In this document: piece after piece, positions 1 through 8,214 of the stretch | Position numbering within the stretch: the first letter of the stretch is position 1 | Layout of the letters: each line of letters opens with the position of its first letter | Program-made: the position numbers and the translations under genes | The notes under the pieces: model-generated | The model's input: the letters and a program-made list of their open reading frames with translations, nothing else | The model's database searches: none | Told to the model about the DNA's origin: nothing | Origin: Clostridia bacterium | GTDB taxonomy: Bacteria > Bacillota > Clostridia > Lachnospirales > Anaerotignaceae | Direction: 5' to 3' | Assembly: GCA_022786605.1 (NCBI GenBank) | Contig: JALFWW010000019.1 | Span: forward strand, 78,779 to 142,778 | Length of the DNA: 64,000 nt

Positions 1-2918
1 TCCACCATACTGTAGGTGAGCTCACGCAGCTCAGAAAGGTCCTGAGGAAGGTCATTCAAGTTCCAGTTTTTCGCGCTGAATTCGCTGGTAGGAATAGCGG
101 TCCATGGATAAGCGAAGTTTTCCGGCGCACTTGTCAGGAAATTCTCCGTGGTGACATTCCAGTCATCAATGATAAACTTCACGTCCTTCGGATAAGGGTC
201 GCTGTAGTTCCCCCAAAGGGAGCCGTTCCCCATCGGGCTGGATAAGGAATAGTTATTCATACCATCCAGATTCCACGCGGGCATACGGAATTCTTTCAGA
301 TTGCCCAGAGCCCAGAATGCGTACGCAAAAGCCATATCCTCAAAGTTCGCTTTGCTGGGCAGGCTCATCTTCTCCAGATTGGAACAATTACTAAATACGC
401 TCATTACATCCCCCAGGGAGGGTGTTGTCCATCCGCTCAAATCCATTTCTGTCAGGGATTTGCAGTTCTGGAATGCATTATAAAAGTTATTCAGACTGGG
501 CAGATTCCAATCGCCTACGACGATATCCTGCAAAACAGTACAATCCGCAAAAATATAGTCCATTTTTGTAACCTTTGTAGGATTCCAGTCGGAAATATCC
601 ACTGCCGGCAGGCTGGAGCACTGATAGAAAAATGCCTCCAAATCGACAACTTCAGGCAGTGACCATCCTTCCATATCCACAGAAGTCAAATTGCTGCATC
701 CGCGGAACATACTGTTGGCTGCTGTAACCTTGCTCACATCCCAGCCGCTGAGTTTTGCGCTGGGCATGGATGAACAATTCTGGAACATAAAAGCAATGTT
801 GGTCAACACAGGCGTATTCCAAGTGCTCAAATCTACAGCGCCCAGATTCTTACAGCCGTTAAACATACTTTTGGCATTGACAAGGGCAGACAGATCCTGG
901 TTCGCGAAATCAGGCAATTCTGTCAGACCAGCGCAGTAGAACATGCCGTCCGCATCCTGCAGAGTGCTTGTGTCAAAGTTTCCATTGAAGTTCACTTTTG
1001 CAAGTGTGGAGTTCCATCCGTTTTCTTTCACATTTGCAAATCCGTCACCTGTATATTGACCATGTGAAAACAGGTCTCTTGCGCTGGCAGGAGCCACTAC
1101 GCCATTCTCGCCGGTAATGGTCATATTATAATGACCAGCTTCGCCGCCGGCTGTCAGATACGCAATTACGCTGTAACCTTCCGCGCCGATCTGGCGGGCG
1201 TAAAGAATATCTTCCCGACCGTCAACGTTCACTTTCAAAGTATCTATGCTGTCTGGAGCACTTGTGAAAGAAAGTTCCTCATCAGCAAAATCAATCTGAT
1301 CAATGTACTGGATACGAGCACCCTTGCTGTCTGTCAAACCCCAGAAGTTCAGCAAACCTGCCTGATCGCCGCTGCCAAATTTGAGTCTTCCGGCATCGTT
1401 TGCGATCACCTGTCCCTCTCCTTCCGGCGCGGGGGTTGCCTGTCCCACTTCCAATGTGACCACAGGATGTGCCCACAGGGCTTTCAGCACCACATTTTCT
1501 GTGCCCATGGTCAGAGAAGAACCAGGTTTCAAAGTCTTGCCTACCAAAGATTCAGGACCGCTGACTACCTGCCAGCCGCCGAAGCTTTCCCCTTCTTTGG
1601 AGAAGCCGGTTCCTTCAGCCACTGTAACCTTTGTGTTGGGAGCTGCGCTCTGAGACTCAGGCGCTGTACCAGTTCCGCCGTTCAGATCATAGGAAACGGT
1701 GCGTTCTCCCTTATTGATTACTGTTTCAGGGAAAGAAACGGTAACACTTTTCTCTGTATCATCAAACAGTCCTGTACGCAGCTTAAATGTCACATCCTGT
1801 GCATCAATAACAGTCTGTGTATCCGTCACATCTGGAACCAGCGCCACAGTCAGTGTGATGCGCAGTGTGTCCATGGAAAACAGATATGCCGCCTGTAAAT
1901 GCACCGTATTGGTATCCTTTTCCAGACTGGCTGTCACACCAACGCCGCTGCTGACGTTGTTTTCGTCTGTTTCCGGACGGTTGCTTTCCGGAGAGTATCT
2001 GTAATGCAGTTCATCACGCACTTCTACACCTGTGATATCTGTGATCACGCTCTGGCTGTCTTTCAGGGCGATATCAAAATCAACATAATTTTTGTAACCG
2101 ATTTCGTCAAAATCGCCCCTTTTATCATATTCATCATAGTTGTCCATAACAACGGTGCGAATATTATGTCCCAATTCAAAAGGATATCTGTTCAGACCAT
2201 TGTCAACCGCGCCATAAGCAAAGTGAGCCTCTGCAAGGCTGCCGTCCCCTTTTGTGTAGGTCGCCACATAATCATCCAGATATGCAGTGGGCGCATCTGT
2301 GTATTCATACACGATCAGCGCGCCATCGCTGCCCAGAGCATCTTTCAGCTTATTCAGTTCTGCCTTGACAGCCTGCTCATCGCTGTTGATGCCTTTTTTG
2401 CTGCCCATGAGCCAAAATACTACACTTGGATAACTGCTGTCCGCCTCATTCACTGCCTCAGTCACTGCCTGAAGGGCTTTCACCTCATCAGCAGTGCCAG
2501 ACATCTGGGAAATGCTGGATGCCTGTTTCAGACTGTTGTAATCTGTCAGTTCACCGGAATCCTGAACATCCTCACCATAAGTGATGATGTGGGTGGGATT
2601 GGGCTCTCCCCATTCCATGAGCATTCTGCCCGCATAATAGTAGCTGTTGATCCCATCATTCAATGCGTACTGTACCGTATTCTGGTTGTCCGCGTCCGCG
2701 GCTGCCAAGAAAAAGACATTGACCTTCTGCTGTTCCAAAGGCTTTACTTGATAAGTGATTTTTGCCTCAGACATGTCATCATTGTAGGTCACTGTTCGGG
2801 TCACTTCCGGAGAATCCGGATCACCCTCCGCGGCAAGTACGTTTGTTGGAAGTGTTCCCAGCATCATGAACGCGCTGAGACTTCCGGCAAGCAAACGCCG
2901 CCAGTTAAATTTCTTCAT
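1..2918 (-). CDS. BspA-like (DUF285) surface protein, 3' end outside window
   Basis: The frame is open from an ATG at 2918 (AGGAGG 8 nt upstream) to the window edge, giving about 972 residues without a stop. It begins with a clear signal peptide (MKK..., hydrophobic core, cleavage near LAA). Residues 30-400 form an undefined N-terminal region. Near residue 410 there is a Listeria/Bacteroides-type repeat (YDLNGGTG... FGGW). From about residue 650 there are at least six degenerate repeats of the form MFxxCxxLxxxDLSxW, the DUF285/BspA leucine-rich pattern found in clostridial and spirochaete surface proteins. It is probably exported and displayed on the cell surface; adhesion is an inference from the family. 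No cell-wall anchor can be seen because the C-terminus is missing. The gene lies directly downstream of an invertible promoter segment and a recombinase gene, so expression is likely phase-variable. Confidence 0.85.
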   Translation of the reverse strand, partial: MKKFNWRRLLAGSLSAFMMLGTLPTNVLAAEGDPDSPEVTRTVTYNDDMSEAKITYQVKPLEQQKVNVFFLAAADADNQNTVQYALNDGINSYYYAGRMLMEWGEPNPTHIITYGEDVQDSGELTDYNSLKQASSISQMSGTADEVKALQAVTEAVNEADSSYPSVVFWLMGSKKGINSDEQAVKAELNKLKDALGSDGALIVYEYTDAPTAYLDDYVATYTKGDGSLAEAHFAYGAVDNGLNRYPFELGHNIRTVVMDNYDEYDKRGDFDEIGYKNYVDFDIALKDSQSVITDITGVEVRDELHYRYSPESNRPETDENNVSSGVGVTASLEKDTNTVHLQAAYLFSMDTLRITLTVALVPDVTDTQTVIDAQDVTFKLRTGLFDDTEKSVTVSFPETVINKGERTVSYDLNGGTGTAPESQSAAPNTKVTVAEGTGFSKEGESFGGWQVVSGPESLVGKTLKPGSSLTMGTENVVLKALWAHPVVTLEVGQATPAPEGEGQVIANDAGRLKFGSGDQAGLLNFWGLTDSKGARIQYIDQIDFADEELSFTSAPDSIDTLKVNVDGREDILYARQIGAEGYSVIAYLTAGGEAGHYNMTITGENGVVAPASARDLFSHGQYTGDGFANVKENGWNSTLAKVNFNGNFDTSTLQDADGMFYCAGLTELPDFANQDLSALVNAKSMFNGCKNLGAVDLSTWNTPVLTNIAFMFQNCSSMPSAKLSGWDVSKVTAANSMFRGCSNLTSVDMEGWSLPEVVDLEAFFYQCSSLPAVDISDWNPTKVTKMDYIFADCTVLQDIVVGDWNLPSLNNFYNAFQNCKSLTEMDLSGWTTPSLGDVMSVFSNCSNLEKMSLPSKANFEDMAFAYAFWALGNLKEFRMPAWNLDGMNNYSLSSPMGNGSLWGNYSDPYPKDVKFIIDDWNVTTENFLTSAPENFAYPWTAIPTSEFSAKNWNLNDLPQDLSELRELTYSMV

Positions 2919-3009
2919 TTTTACATACCTCCTCACGTATGATATATGATGTATATATATAAACATTGGAATGCCCAATGGAATACGTAATATATTTTCT
3001 GATACATCC

Positions 3010-3029
3010 AAACAAAATCAGCATTTTGT
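3010..3029 (+). repeat. Left inverted repeat of the invertible segment
   Basis: The 20-bp sequence aaacaaaatcagcattttgt is the exact reverse complement of 3284-3303. The repeat itself is a small dyad: 7-bp arms ACAAAAT and ATTTTGT around a 4-bp centre CAGC. Two inverted recombinase-binding arms around a short crossover region is the usual layout of a tyrosine recombinase core site. Confidence 0.85.
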
Positions 3030-3124
3030 CTAAAGCGAAAGAAATCACTTTCCCATTTGTGTTCGGCATTTAAAAAATAAATGGATTTTTATACCATTTT
3101 TTATAAGAGTTTGAACAAAAAAAA

Positions 3125-3157
3125 GAAAGACCGAAAAAAAATTCCGTACGGTCTTTC
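3125..3157 (-). terminator. Terminator hairpin inside the invertible segment
   Basis: A 9-bp stem (GAAAGACCG/CGGTCTTTC) with a 15-nt loop is followed on the minus strand by eight T residues. It would stop transcripts coming from the recombinase gene before they reach the surface-protein gene in this orientation. A shorter T run on the plus side makes it weakly bidirectional. Confidence 0.7.
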
Positions 3158-3185
3158 ATTTTTGTGCCTAATTTCGACAAAAGAC

Positions 3186-3214
3186 TTGCGTCCATGTGCA
3201 AAAAAAGTTATAAT
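3186..3214 (+). promoter_or_regulatory. Promoter within the invertible segment
   Basis: TTGCGT at 3186-3191 and a perfect TATAAT at 3209-3214 are separated by 17 bp. The same TTGCGT-17-TATAAT combination stands upstream of tmk in this window (35198-35226), which supports it as a functional promoter type here. It now fires rightward, antisense to the 3' end of the recombinase gene. Confidence 0.7.
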
Positions 3215-3283
3215 TTCCCTGTATACAATGAAATACATGCGTGTATTTCATCCATTTACAGTATAAAACAATATGTATTTATA

Positions 3284-3303
3284 ACAAAATGCTGATTTTG
3301 TTT
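3284..3303 (-). repeat. Right inverted repeat of the invertible segment
   Basis: This is the exact inverted copy of 3010-3029, with the same 7-bp arms and a centre reading GCTG. It overlaps the stop codon of the adjacent tyrosine recombinase gene (3302-3304). The overlap places one crossover site at the very 3' end of the enzyme that probably acts on it, so inversion leaves the recombinase reading frame intact. Confidence 0.85.
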
Positions 3304-4147
3304 ATGATATCAGTCGCAGCTGTTCCATCATATGCGCATGTTCTGTTCCAGATGTCACCAGATAAATTCTGGTGGTTTCGATGCTGGAATGTCCCAGTAC
3401 ATCGGCTAACCGAACAATGTCTTTACATACTTTATAAAAGCTTACGGCAAACAGATGACGTAAGTTATGAGGGAACACCTTTTCCGCGTCTACCCGTGCC
3501 TCCTGACAGAGTGACTTCATTTCACTCCAAATTTGACACCGTGACATACTTTTTTTGCCTCCTGTGAGAAATATCTCCCCAGAGGCAATTTTTTGTTTTT
3601 TCGCGTATTGCAGCAGCTTTCTCGCCAGTTTCTTTGGTATCAGTATCGTACGCACCTTGCCCTTCAAAGCAATCTCCGCTCTTCCCATTTGCGCGGATTC
3701 CACAGTCAGATATTTCACTTCACTGACACGGATTCCAGTGGAACAAATAGCCTCCAATAACAGTGCCAGTCGTTCCCGTCCCTGTCTGCGCGCGGTTTCC
3801 ACCAAGCGGATATATTCTTGGAAAGTCAGTTCCCGTCTGCTGTCCTGAAACATCTTTCTCTGAATCTTAAAAAACTTCACCCGACACTCATTCCAGCCCA
3901 TCAACGCAAAAAAACCATTCAAAGCTGAGAGCATCCCATTGATCGTCACTGGCGCATAGTTTTGTGACAGTAAGTAATTTTTCCATTGGACAGCGATTTC
4001 CTTTGTGACATGTCTGCCGTCCAGCCAGTCATGGAATGTCCGTACATCTCGCATATATTTTTTTACTGTTCCGGCACTGCGTTCTTCCTCCAGCAAATAC
4101 TGCCCATACGCATTGATTTGTTCCAAAGTCAATTTATGTTTATCCAT
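3302..4147 (-). CDS. Tyrosine recombinase, probable DNA invertase of the adjacent switch
   Basis: This is a 281-residue XerC/D-like recombinase with an N-terminal SAM-like core-binding domain (about residues 5-85) and a C-terminal catalytic domain. The catalytic set is visible: Arg in STGIRVSE, His-x-x-Arg in HNLRH, His in LGHSS and the nucleophile Tyr in TTRIYL. The start has a GGAGGA site 8 nt upstream. It stands alone, with no phage genes or excisionase nearby, and its stop codon lies inside one of two inverted repeats that flank a promoter. That arrangement is typical of dedicated invertases for surface-structure phase variation. It is shorter than XerC/XerD (about 295-300 residues), and chromosome dimer resolution is unlikely. 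The link between enzyme and sites is inferred from position. Confidence 0.85.
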   Translation of the reverse strand: MDKHKLTLEQINAYGQYLLEEERSAGTVKKYMRDVRTFHDWLDGRHVTKEIAVQWKNYLLSQNYAPVTINGMLSALNGFFALMGWNECRVKFFKIQRKMFQDSRRELTFQEYIRLVETARRQGRERLALLLEAICSTGIRVSEVKYLTVESAQMGRAEIALKGKVRTILIPKKLARKLLQYAKKQKIASGEIFLTGGKKSMSRCQIWSEMKSLCQEARVDAEKVFPHNLRHLFAVSFYKVCKDIVRLADVLGHSSIETTRIYLVTSGTEHAHMMEQLRLIS

Positions 4148-4442
4148 ATATTCTTTCCTCCATTGGCATTTTACTGTTATTGTACCCTACTTCTATCTGT
4201 ATTAGCAGAAAAAACAGATGTACTAAAATCAGAATAAAACACATTTCCATCCCATAAACAAACACACCGCATCTTCACAGGAACCTTTCAGATACAACCT
4301 CGTTGAAATACACCAGAAAAAGCCCAAAATATACTGATCTGATCCGCTTTGTTGTTATACTGCCCCAGAATTCATGATTGGACACATATTTCTGATTTCA
4401 TGGAATTTCCTTTTTCTCTGCAATCTTTCAAACAGCAAAAAA

Positions 4443-4467
4443 GTCTTTGCAATTTTCATGCAAAGAC
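4443..4467 (-). terminator. Orphan terminator-like hairpin
   Basis: A perfect 9-bp stem (GTCTTTGCA/TGCAAAGAC) with a 7-nt loop is followed on the minus strand by TTTTTTG. It lies about 175 bp beyond spo0A and after the spo0A terminator, so it may be a second-stage terminator or end a small RNA. The rest of 4148-4528 shows nothing else I can recognise. Confidence 0.5.
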
Positions 4468-4528
4468 TGTAATATGACCTTCATTCCATTCTAAAACAGG
4501 GAAATCATACCAAAAGATCGCCAAAACA

Positions 4529-4565
4529 AAATCAGGGTGGATTCTTCCAGAATCCACCCTGATTT
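4529..4565 (-). terminator. spo0A terminator
   Basis: A perfect 16-bp stem (AAATCAGGGTGGATTC and its complement) with a 5-nt loop lies about 75 bp beyond the spo0A stop codon. The T tract on the minus strand is modest (TTGTTTTGG). Confidence 0.65.
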
Positions 4566-4641
4566 TTGTATGGAGGCATTATGTGGAACAAGCTCTGCTG
4601 CCCTAAAGGAGTGTAACAGCAGACAAGGCGTTTCCCGTTAT

Positions 4642-5430
4642 TCAGCCGGCTTTCTGCTCCAGACGCAGTCTGTCGGCAATGAGGGCAATAAACTCACTAT
4701 TGGTGGGCTTGCCCTTATGGTTGTTGACGGTATAACCGAACAATTCATGGATGACTTCCACTTTTCCCCGGTTCCACGCCACTTCAATGGCATGACGGAT
4801 GGCACGTTCCACCCGGCTGGGTGTGGTATTGCACTTTTTGGCAATGGAAGGATACAGTTCCTTTGTGATGTAATTGAGGACATCCATGTCGTTGACACTC
4901 ATCATGATGGCTTCCCGCATGTAATGATAGCCACGGATATGGGCAGGCACACCGATTTCATGGAGGATATTGGTAACTCTCGTTTCCAGATCCACTGTTC
5001 CCTGTGCCGCCGGAGCCGCTGCAGCAAACACACTGCCTGCCGGTTTCACTGCGGGCTGTTCCTGCATGAGCTGACGGATACGCTGGCTCAAAGCTTCCAG
5101 ATCAAAAGGCTTCATCATGTAATACCCTACTCCCAGTTCCATAGCACGCTGCACCACTTTATCCTGACTGAGTGCTGACAAAATGATGGTGATGGGCTGG
5201 TGCATATCTGGGTTTTTCTGGAGTCTTTCCAGCACACCAATACCATCCAGTCTGGGCATGATGCCATCAATGACTGCCACATCGGGTCTGTATTCCCGAA
5301 TCTTGTTCATGGCGTCGATGCCATCCATAGCAACGGCTACCACCTGCATATCTTCCTGTTTCTGCAAATAATTCACGACAATATCACAAAAATCCTTATT
5401 ATCATCGGCTAACAGCACTTTTATTTTCAT
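4642..5430 (-). CDS. spo0A: Sporulation master regulator Spo0A
   Basis: Residues 1-125 form a CheY-like receiver: the acidic pair is in LLADDN, the phosphorylated Asp is in [11 protein letters not shown], and the conserved Lys is in MMKPFD. Residues 150-262 form the Spo0A-specific DNA-binding domain, including the signature [15 protein letters not shown] and a C-terminal [14 protein letters not shown]. It is the phosphorelay-activated transcription factor that commits the cell to sporulation. The ORF track extends the frame 60 residues too far upstream. I use the ATG at 5430, but the only good ribosome binding site (GGAGGG) fits a TTG three codons earlier (5439). The usual upstream neighbour spoIVB is absent; the gene appears monocistronic, with its own promoter and terminator. 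Confidence 0.97.
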   Translation of the reverse strand: MKIKVLLADDNKDFCDIVVNYLQKQEDMQVVAVAMDGIDAMNKIREYRPDVAVIDGIMPRLDGIGVLERLQKNPDMHQPITIILSALSQDKVVQRAMELGVGYYMMKPFDLEALSQRIRQLMQEQPAVKPAGSVFAAAAPAAQGTVDLETRVTNILHEIGVPAHIRGYHYMREAIMMSVNDMDVLNYITKELYPSIAKKCNTTPSRVERAIRHAIEVAWNRGKVEVIHELFGYTVNNHKGKPTNSEFIALIADRLRLEQKAG

Positions 5431-5502
5431 TTGGCTCAAAATCAATCCCTCCGCTTTGTAGTTTGCTGCATGAATATGACAAACATTCTTGCTTTTGGGT
5501 TG

Positions 5503-5531
5503 ATTATAGTACAGTATACATGCCCTGACAA
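5503..5531 (-). promoter_or_regulatory. spo0A promoter (sigma-A type)
   Basis: TTGTCA and TATAAT on the minus strand are separated by 17 bp, 64 bp before the presumed TTG/ATG start region. About 65 bp further upstream (5594-5605) a TTTGTCGCAAA sequence resembles a Spo0A box and could allow autoregulation, with low certainty. The rest of 5532-5813 shows no gene I can support. Confidence 0.7.
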
Positions 5532-5813
5532 TACGGTTTCGGCAGACAAATCCCGACGGAAAATCCGCCATTTTTTCGGCTTTTTCCTCGATTTTTGCGA
5601 CAAAGCACATTTTCTGTCAGCCTATGAAAGACACTGTCGGATTCCATCGGGAATTTTGGGGAAGGCAGCAGGATTTTGGCTTGCCGAAAGGGCTTTGTTT
5701 TTGTCAGGTGCTGTTGGATTTGTTGAAAAATCAAAGATATGGTAGAAATTTTCTTTTGCCTCCACCATATATAGAAACGGTAAAATCGGTTCATTTTTTT
5801 CCAAAACCCAAAA

Positions 5814-5848
5814 GAGAACAGAACATCGGAAACTGATGTTCTGTTCTC
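5814..5848 (-). terminator. Terminator of the csoR-EamA operon
   Basis: A perfect 14-bp stem (GAGAACAGAACATC and its complement) with a 7-nt loop is followed by TTTTGGGTTTT on the minus strand. It lies about 70 bp after the EamA permease stop codon. Confidence 0.75.
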
Positions 5849-5919
5849 TCCTTCTTCTTTTCCCAGACAAACTTTGTCATTTTGAAAGAATATTCCCTGT
5901 GATTCCGACAAAATCTCTT

Positions 5920-6801
5920 TTATTTCTCATGGACATTGTCCGTTGAGGCAAAATATGTCCCCATAGCCATAATCCACAGGGCAATCAAAAAGGATATTGA
6001 CGGTTTTTCCCGAAAAATCACCAAGGAAAGGGCTGTTGCCATAAAAGGCGCCAGTGCGTAATAGGCGCTTGTTTTGGCAGCCCCCAGATACCGCTGGGCG
6101 TAGATATAAAAGAAAATACTCAAACCATAGGCAACAAACCCCAGCAGCAGCGTACACACCCCATATACCAAAGGCAATGCGTTTTCCCCAAGGCAAAATG
6201 CAAGCACCAGCGATCCCAGACCAGAGCCGAAGCCTTTGATGACAACAATCTCCAATGGGTCTTTATGGGAAATCATACGGGTGCAGTTATTTTCCAGCCC
6301 CCAGCATACACAAGCCAGCAATACGAATATGGAGCCGTAGGAAAATGTAAAACTGGACATATCCTCCACAGAAAGGATGGCGCTGGAAATGGTCACCAGA
6401 ACGATTGCCAGCCAAAGCCGTCTGGAAATGGCTTCCCGAAAAATAAAAAGGGCAATGACTGCCGTAGCAACGATTTCGAAATTATTGAGCAAAGAAGCGT
6501 TTGCCGCTGTGGTCATAGTCAAGCCCACCATGAGGAAAATGGGTGCGGCAATATCCAGCACCACCATTCCCACAGTGTAAGGCATGTCTTTTTTTGTCAA
6601 AGGAACTTCTTTCTTCCCTTTTCCTGCCATGCGCTGGACAAGGCGCACCAAGACCAATCCAACACCTGCCCCCAGATACAGCAGGGCTGCCATCATGGTT
6701 GGAGGCACTTCCTCCAACAGCAATTTGGAAACAGGCGCGTTCAGGGCATAAAGCCCAGCCGCCAGAACTGCCCAGAAAATGGCTGTTTTTTGCGATGTCA
6801 T
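5920..6801 (-). CDS. EamA/DMT-family permease
   Basis: This 293-residue, very hydrophobic protein has about ten predicted membrane helices in two similar halves, the usual EamA (drug/metabolite transporter) architecture. Small-residue-rich segments such as ALYALNAPVSKLLL at the N-terminus and a second repeat starting near residue 150 fit the family. The substrate cannot be read from sequence. It starts 9 bp after a CsoR-type repressor gene, so it is almost certainly in the same operon. That makes it an unusual CsoR target, since these repressors normally control copper ATPases, nickel exporters, formaldehyde detoxification or sulfur enzymes. Transport of a metal-chelate, a thiol compound or an aldehyde-related metabolite are possibilities only. 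Confidence 0.85.
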   Translation of the reverse strand: MTSQKTAIFWAVLAAGLYALNAPVSKLLLEEVPPTMMAALLYLGAGVGLVLVRLVQRMAGKGKKEVPLTKKDMPYTVGMVVLDIAAPIFLMVGLTMTTAANASLLNNFEIVATAVIALFIFREAISRRLWLAIVLVTISSAILSVEDMSSFTFSYGSIFVLLACVCWGLENNCTRMISHKDPLEIVVIKGFGSGLGSLVLAFCLGENALPLVYGVCTLLLGFVAYGLSIFFYIYAQRYLGAAKTSAYYALAPFMATALSLVIFREKPSISFLIALWIMAMGTYFASTDNVHEK

Positions 6802-6810
6802 AGAAATCCC

Positions 6811-7077
6811 TCATTTCATAAACTGGTCGATGGCTGCCGACAAATCTTCCAGAGCTTTTTTGTCCCCCGTTTCCACAGCCTCCACAATGCAATGGTTGAT
6901 ATGGTCTTTCAGGATGATTTTTCCCGTATTATTGAGAGCAGACTTCACCGCTGCCAGTTGAATCAGCACCTGACTGCAATCCTGTCCTTCCTCCACCATT
7001 TTTTTCACCGCTTCCAGATGTCCGATGGCTCTGGAAAGACGGTTGAGCACTTGTTTGGTATCGTGATGATGTGCCAT
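6811..7077 (-). CDS. CsoR/FrmR-family metal- or thiol-sensing repressor
   Basis: The protein is 88 residues long, the full length for the DUF156 all-helical family. The Cys-His-Cys ligand set of CsoR is present: Cys in GQDCSQVL, and His and Cys in the HINHC stretch. Extra histidines occur at the N-terminus (MAHHHD). This pattern fits a Cu(I) sensor better than a persulfide sensor such as CstR, which lacks the His, but nickel or aldehyde sensors also carry related sets. It is followed by an EamA permease 9 bp downstream and preceded by a GC-rich palindrome typical of CsoR operators, so autoregulation is very likely. No copper ATPase or chaperone gene lies nearby. Confidence 0.9.
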   Translation of the reverse strand: MAHHHDTKQVLNRLSRAIGHLEAVKKMVEEGQDCSQVLIQLAAVKSALNNTGKIILKDHINHCIVEAVETGDKKALEDLSAAIDQFMK

Positions 7078-7091
7078 AGAATCCCTCCTTT

Positions 7092-7144
7092 ATATCCCCC
7101 CTAGGGGGATATTTTCAGTATAGCACGTTCCTGAAAAAATACAA
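7092..7144 (-). promoter_or_regulatory. csoR promoter with CsoR-type operator
   Basis: On the minus strand, TTGTAT and TATACT are separated by 16 bp (7117-7144). Just downstream, 7092-7112 contains ATATCCCCC and GGGGGATAT around CTA, matching the C-tract/G-tract palindrome recognised by CsoR-family repressors. The operator sits between the -10 box and the AAGGAGGG ribosome binding site, where bound repressor would block transcription. Confidence 0.8.
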
Positions 7145-7170
7145 TATGATTTCCTTTTTTCAGACAAAAA

Positions 7171-7305
7171 ATATGCCCCAACTTTAGGGGCATATTCATA
7201 AGAAAACAAAGCAAGCTGAAATCCTTACGATATAGGAGATTTCAGCTTGCTTATTTTTATAAGATTTTATTTGTTATGTTTTCTTAATGGGAAGTTGCTT
7301 TCGTC
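7171..7305. repeat. Dispersed hairpin repeat, copy A
   Basis: This copy contains the shared blocks aggggcat, cataagaaaacaaag, a long central hairpin (here 13-bp arms GCAAGCTGAAATC), ttatgttttctt and gggaa-ttgctttcg. It matches copies near 12.6/13.4, 29.4 and 59.8 kb. The left end forms a further ATATGCCCC/GGGGCATAT hairpin. It lies just beyond the 3' end of rsmA and could act as its terminator. The terminal segments are roughly inverted (AAGAAAACA/TGTTTTCTT), which is MITE-like. Confidence 0.75.
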
Positions 7306-7320
7306 AGAGCATATCTGTAT

Positions 7321-8199
7321 TTACTGATTCTGTTTTGCGTCAAAAACCGCGTCTGTCAGTTTTGCAAAATCCTCAATGGACAATGCTTCCCCTCTGACAC
7401 GAGGGTCCCAACCCAAAGAAGTGAGTATTTCTGTCCATTCTTCCTTGGAAAAGCCCAGATTTCCCTGATTGAACAGACAGTTCAGCAGTGTTTTCCGGCG
7501 CTGTCCGAAGGCGCATTTCACCAGATGGAAGAACAGTTCCTCATCTTTTGCGGCAATTTTCCGCTCCGGCAGCACTTTCAGTGTGATGACTGCGGAAGCC
7601 ACCTTAGGACGGGGCATAAAGCAGGAAGGCTGCACGATCATGTCCAGATGGGCGTCACAGTAATACTGTACCGCAATGGACAGAGCGCCGTATTCCTTAT
7701 CCCCGGGACCTGCCTGCATCCGTTCCGCTACTTCTTTCTGTACCATAACGGTAATGGTATCCACTTTCCGTTCATTTTCCAGCAAATCCATAATAATGGG
7801 TGTGGTGATGTAATAAGGCAGGTTTGCCACCACTTTAATAGGACGGTCGTTGTTTTTCTCCCGAATGATGGCGTCAATATCTGTTTTCAGGATATCCTGA
7901 TTGCGGACTTCGATGTTGTCATAATCTGCCAGTGTTTTGGACAGAATGGGGATCAGGTTGCTGTCGATTTCAATGGCAACCACTTCTCTGGCGTGTTCTG
8001 CCAGCACCTGTGTCAAACTGCCGATACCGGGACCGATTTCCAGCACACAGTCCTCTTTTGTGACACCGGCGCATTCCGCGATGTTGTCCAGAATGTTACT
8101 GTCAATGAGAAAATTCTGACCGAAATTCTTTTTGAAGTAAAAGCCGTTTTCCTCAATGATCTGTTTGGTTCTGGAAGGTGTTGAAATACGTTCTGCCAT
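7321..8199 (-). CDS. rsmA: 16S rRNA dimethyladenosine transferase RsmA (KsgA)
   Basis: This enzyme dimethylates two adjacent adenines in helix 45 of 16S rRNA late in 30S assembly. At 292 residues it has family length. The SAM-binding motif is VLEIGPGIGSLTQ, preceded by the KKNFGQNFLID signature. The catalytic motif NLPYYITTPI is present near residue 125, followed by the RPKVASAVI segment. The C-terminal small helical domain is complete. It starts 15 bp after the small membrane protein gene upstream, suggesting co-transcription. Confidence 0.96.
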   Translation of the reverse strand: MAERISTPSRTKQIIEENGFYFKKNFGQNFLIDSNILDNIAECAGVTKEDCVLEIGPGIGSLTQVLAEHAREVVAIEIDSNLIPILSKTLADYDNIEVRNQDILKTDIDAIIREKNNDRPIKVVANLPYYITTPIIMDLLENERKVDTITVMVQKEVAERMQAGPGDKEYGALSIAVQYYCDAHLDMIVQPSCFMPRPKVASAVITLKVLPERKIAAKDEELFFHLVKCAFGQRRKTLLNCLFNQGNLGFSKEEWTEILTSLGWDPRVRGEALSIEDFAKLTDAVFDAKQNQ

Positions 8200-8214
8200 G
8201 TTCTCTCCCCCTTC

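Larger units (their letters stand above)
3010..3303. promoter_or_regulatory. Putative invertible promoter segment (phase-variation switch)
   Basis: A 254-bp segment lies between two perfect 20-bp inverted repeats, with a surface-protein gene on one side and a tyrosine recombinase gene on the other. It contains no credible gene. It holds a strong sigma-A-type promoter pointing right (TTGCGT, 17 bp, TATAAT) and a terminator hairpin placed between the recombinase and the surface gene. In the orientation shown, the strong promoter points away from the surface gene and the terminator blocks read-through from the recombinase, so this looks like the OFF state. Inversion would turn the promoter toward the surface gene with no terminator in between. 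A weaker left-facing candidate (TTCAAA, 16 bp, TATAAA at 3088-3115) also exists, so the ON/OFF assignment is an inference. Confidence 0.75.

Noticed and set aside
3088-3115. Left-facing promoter TTCAAA-16-TATAAA inside the invertible segment as proof of an ON state
   Set aside because: The boxes are weaker than the right-facing pair and lie in a very A/T-rich stretch by the terminator T tract, so they may be chance; kept as a caveat only.
3081-3567. Small plus-strand ORFs in and beside the invertible segment
   Set aside because: They overlap the terminator and the recombinase 3' end in antisense, lack ribosome binding sites and are Phe/Lys-rich.
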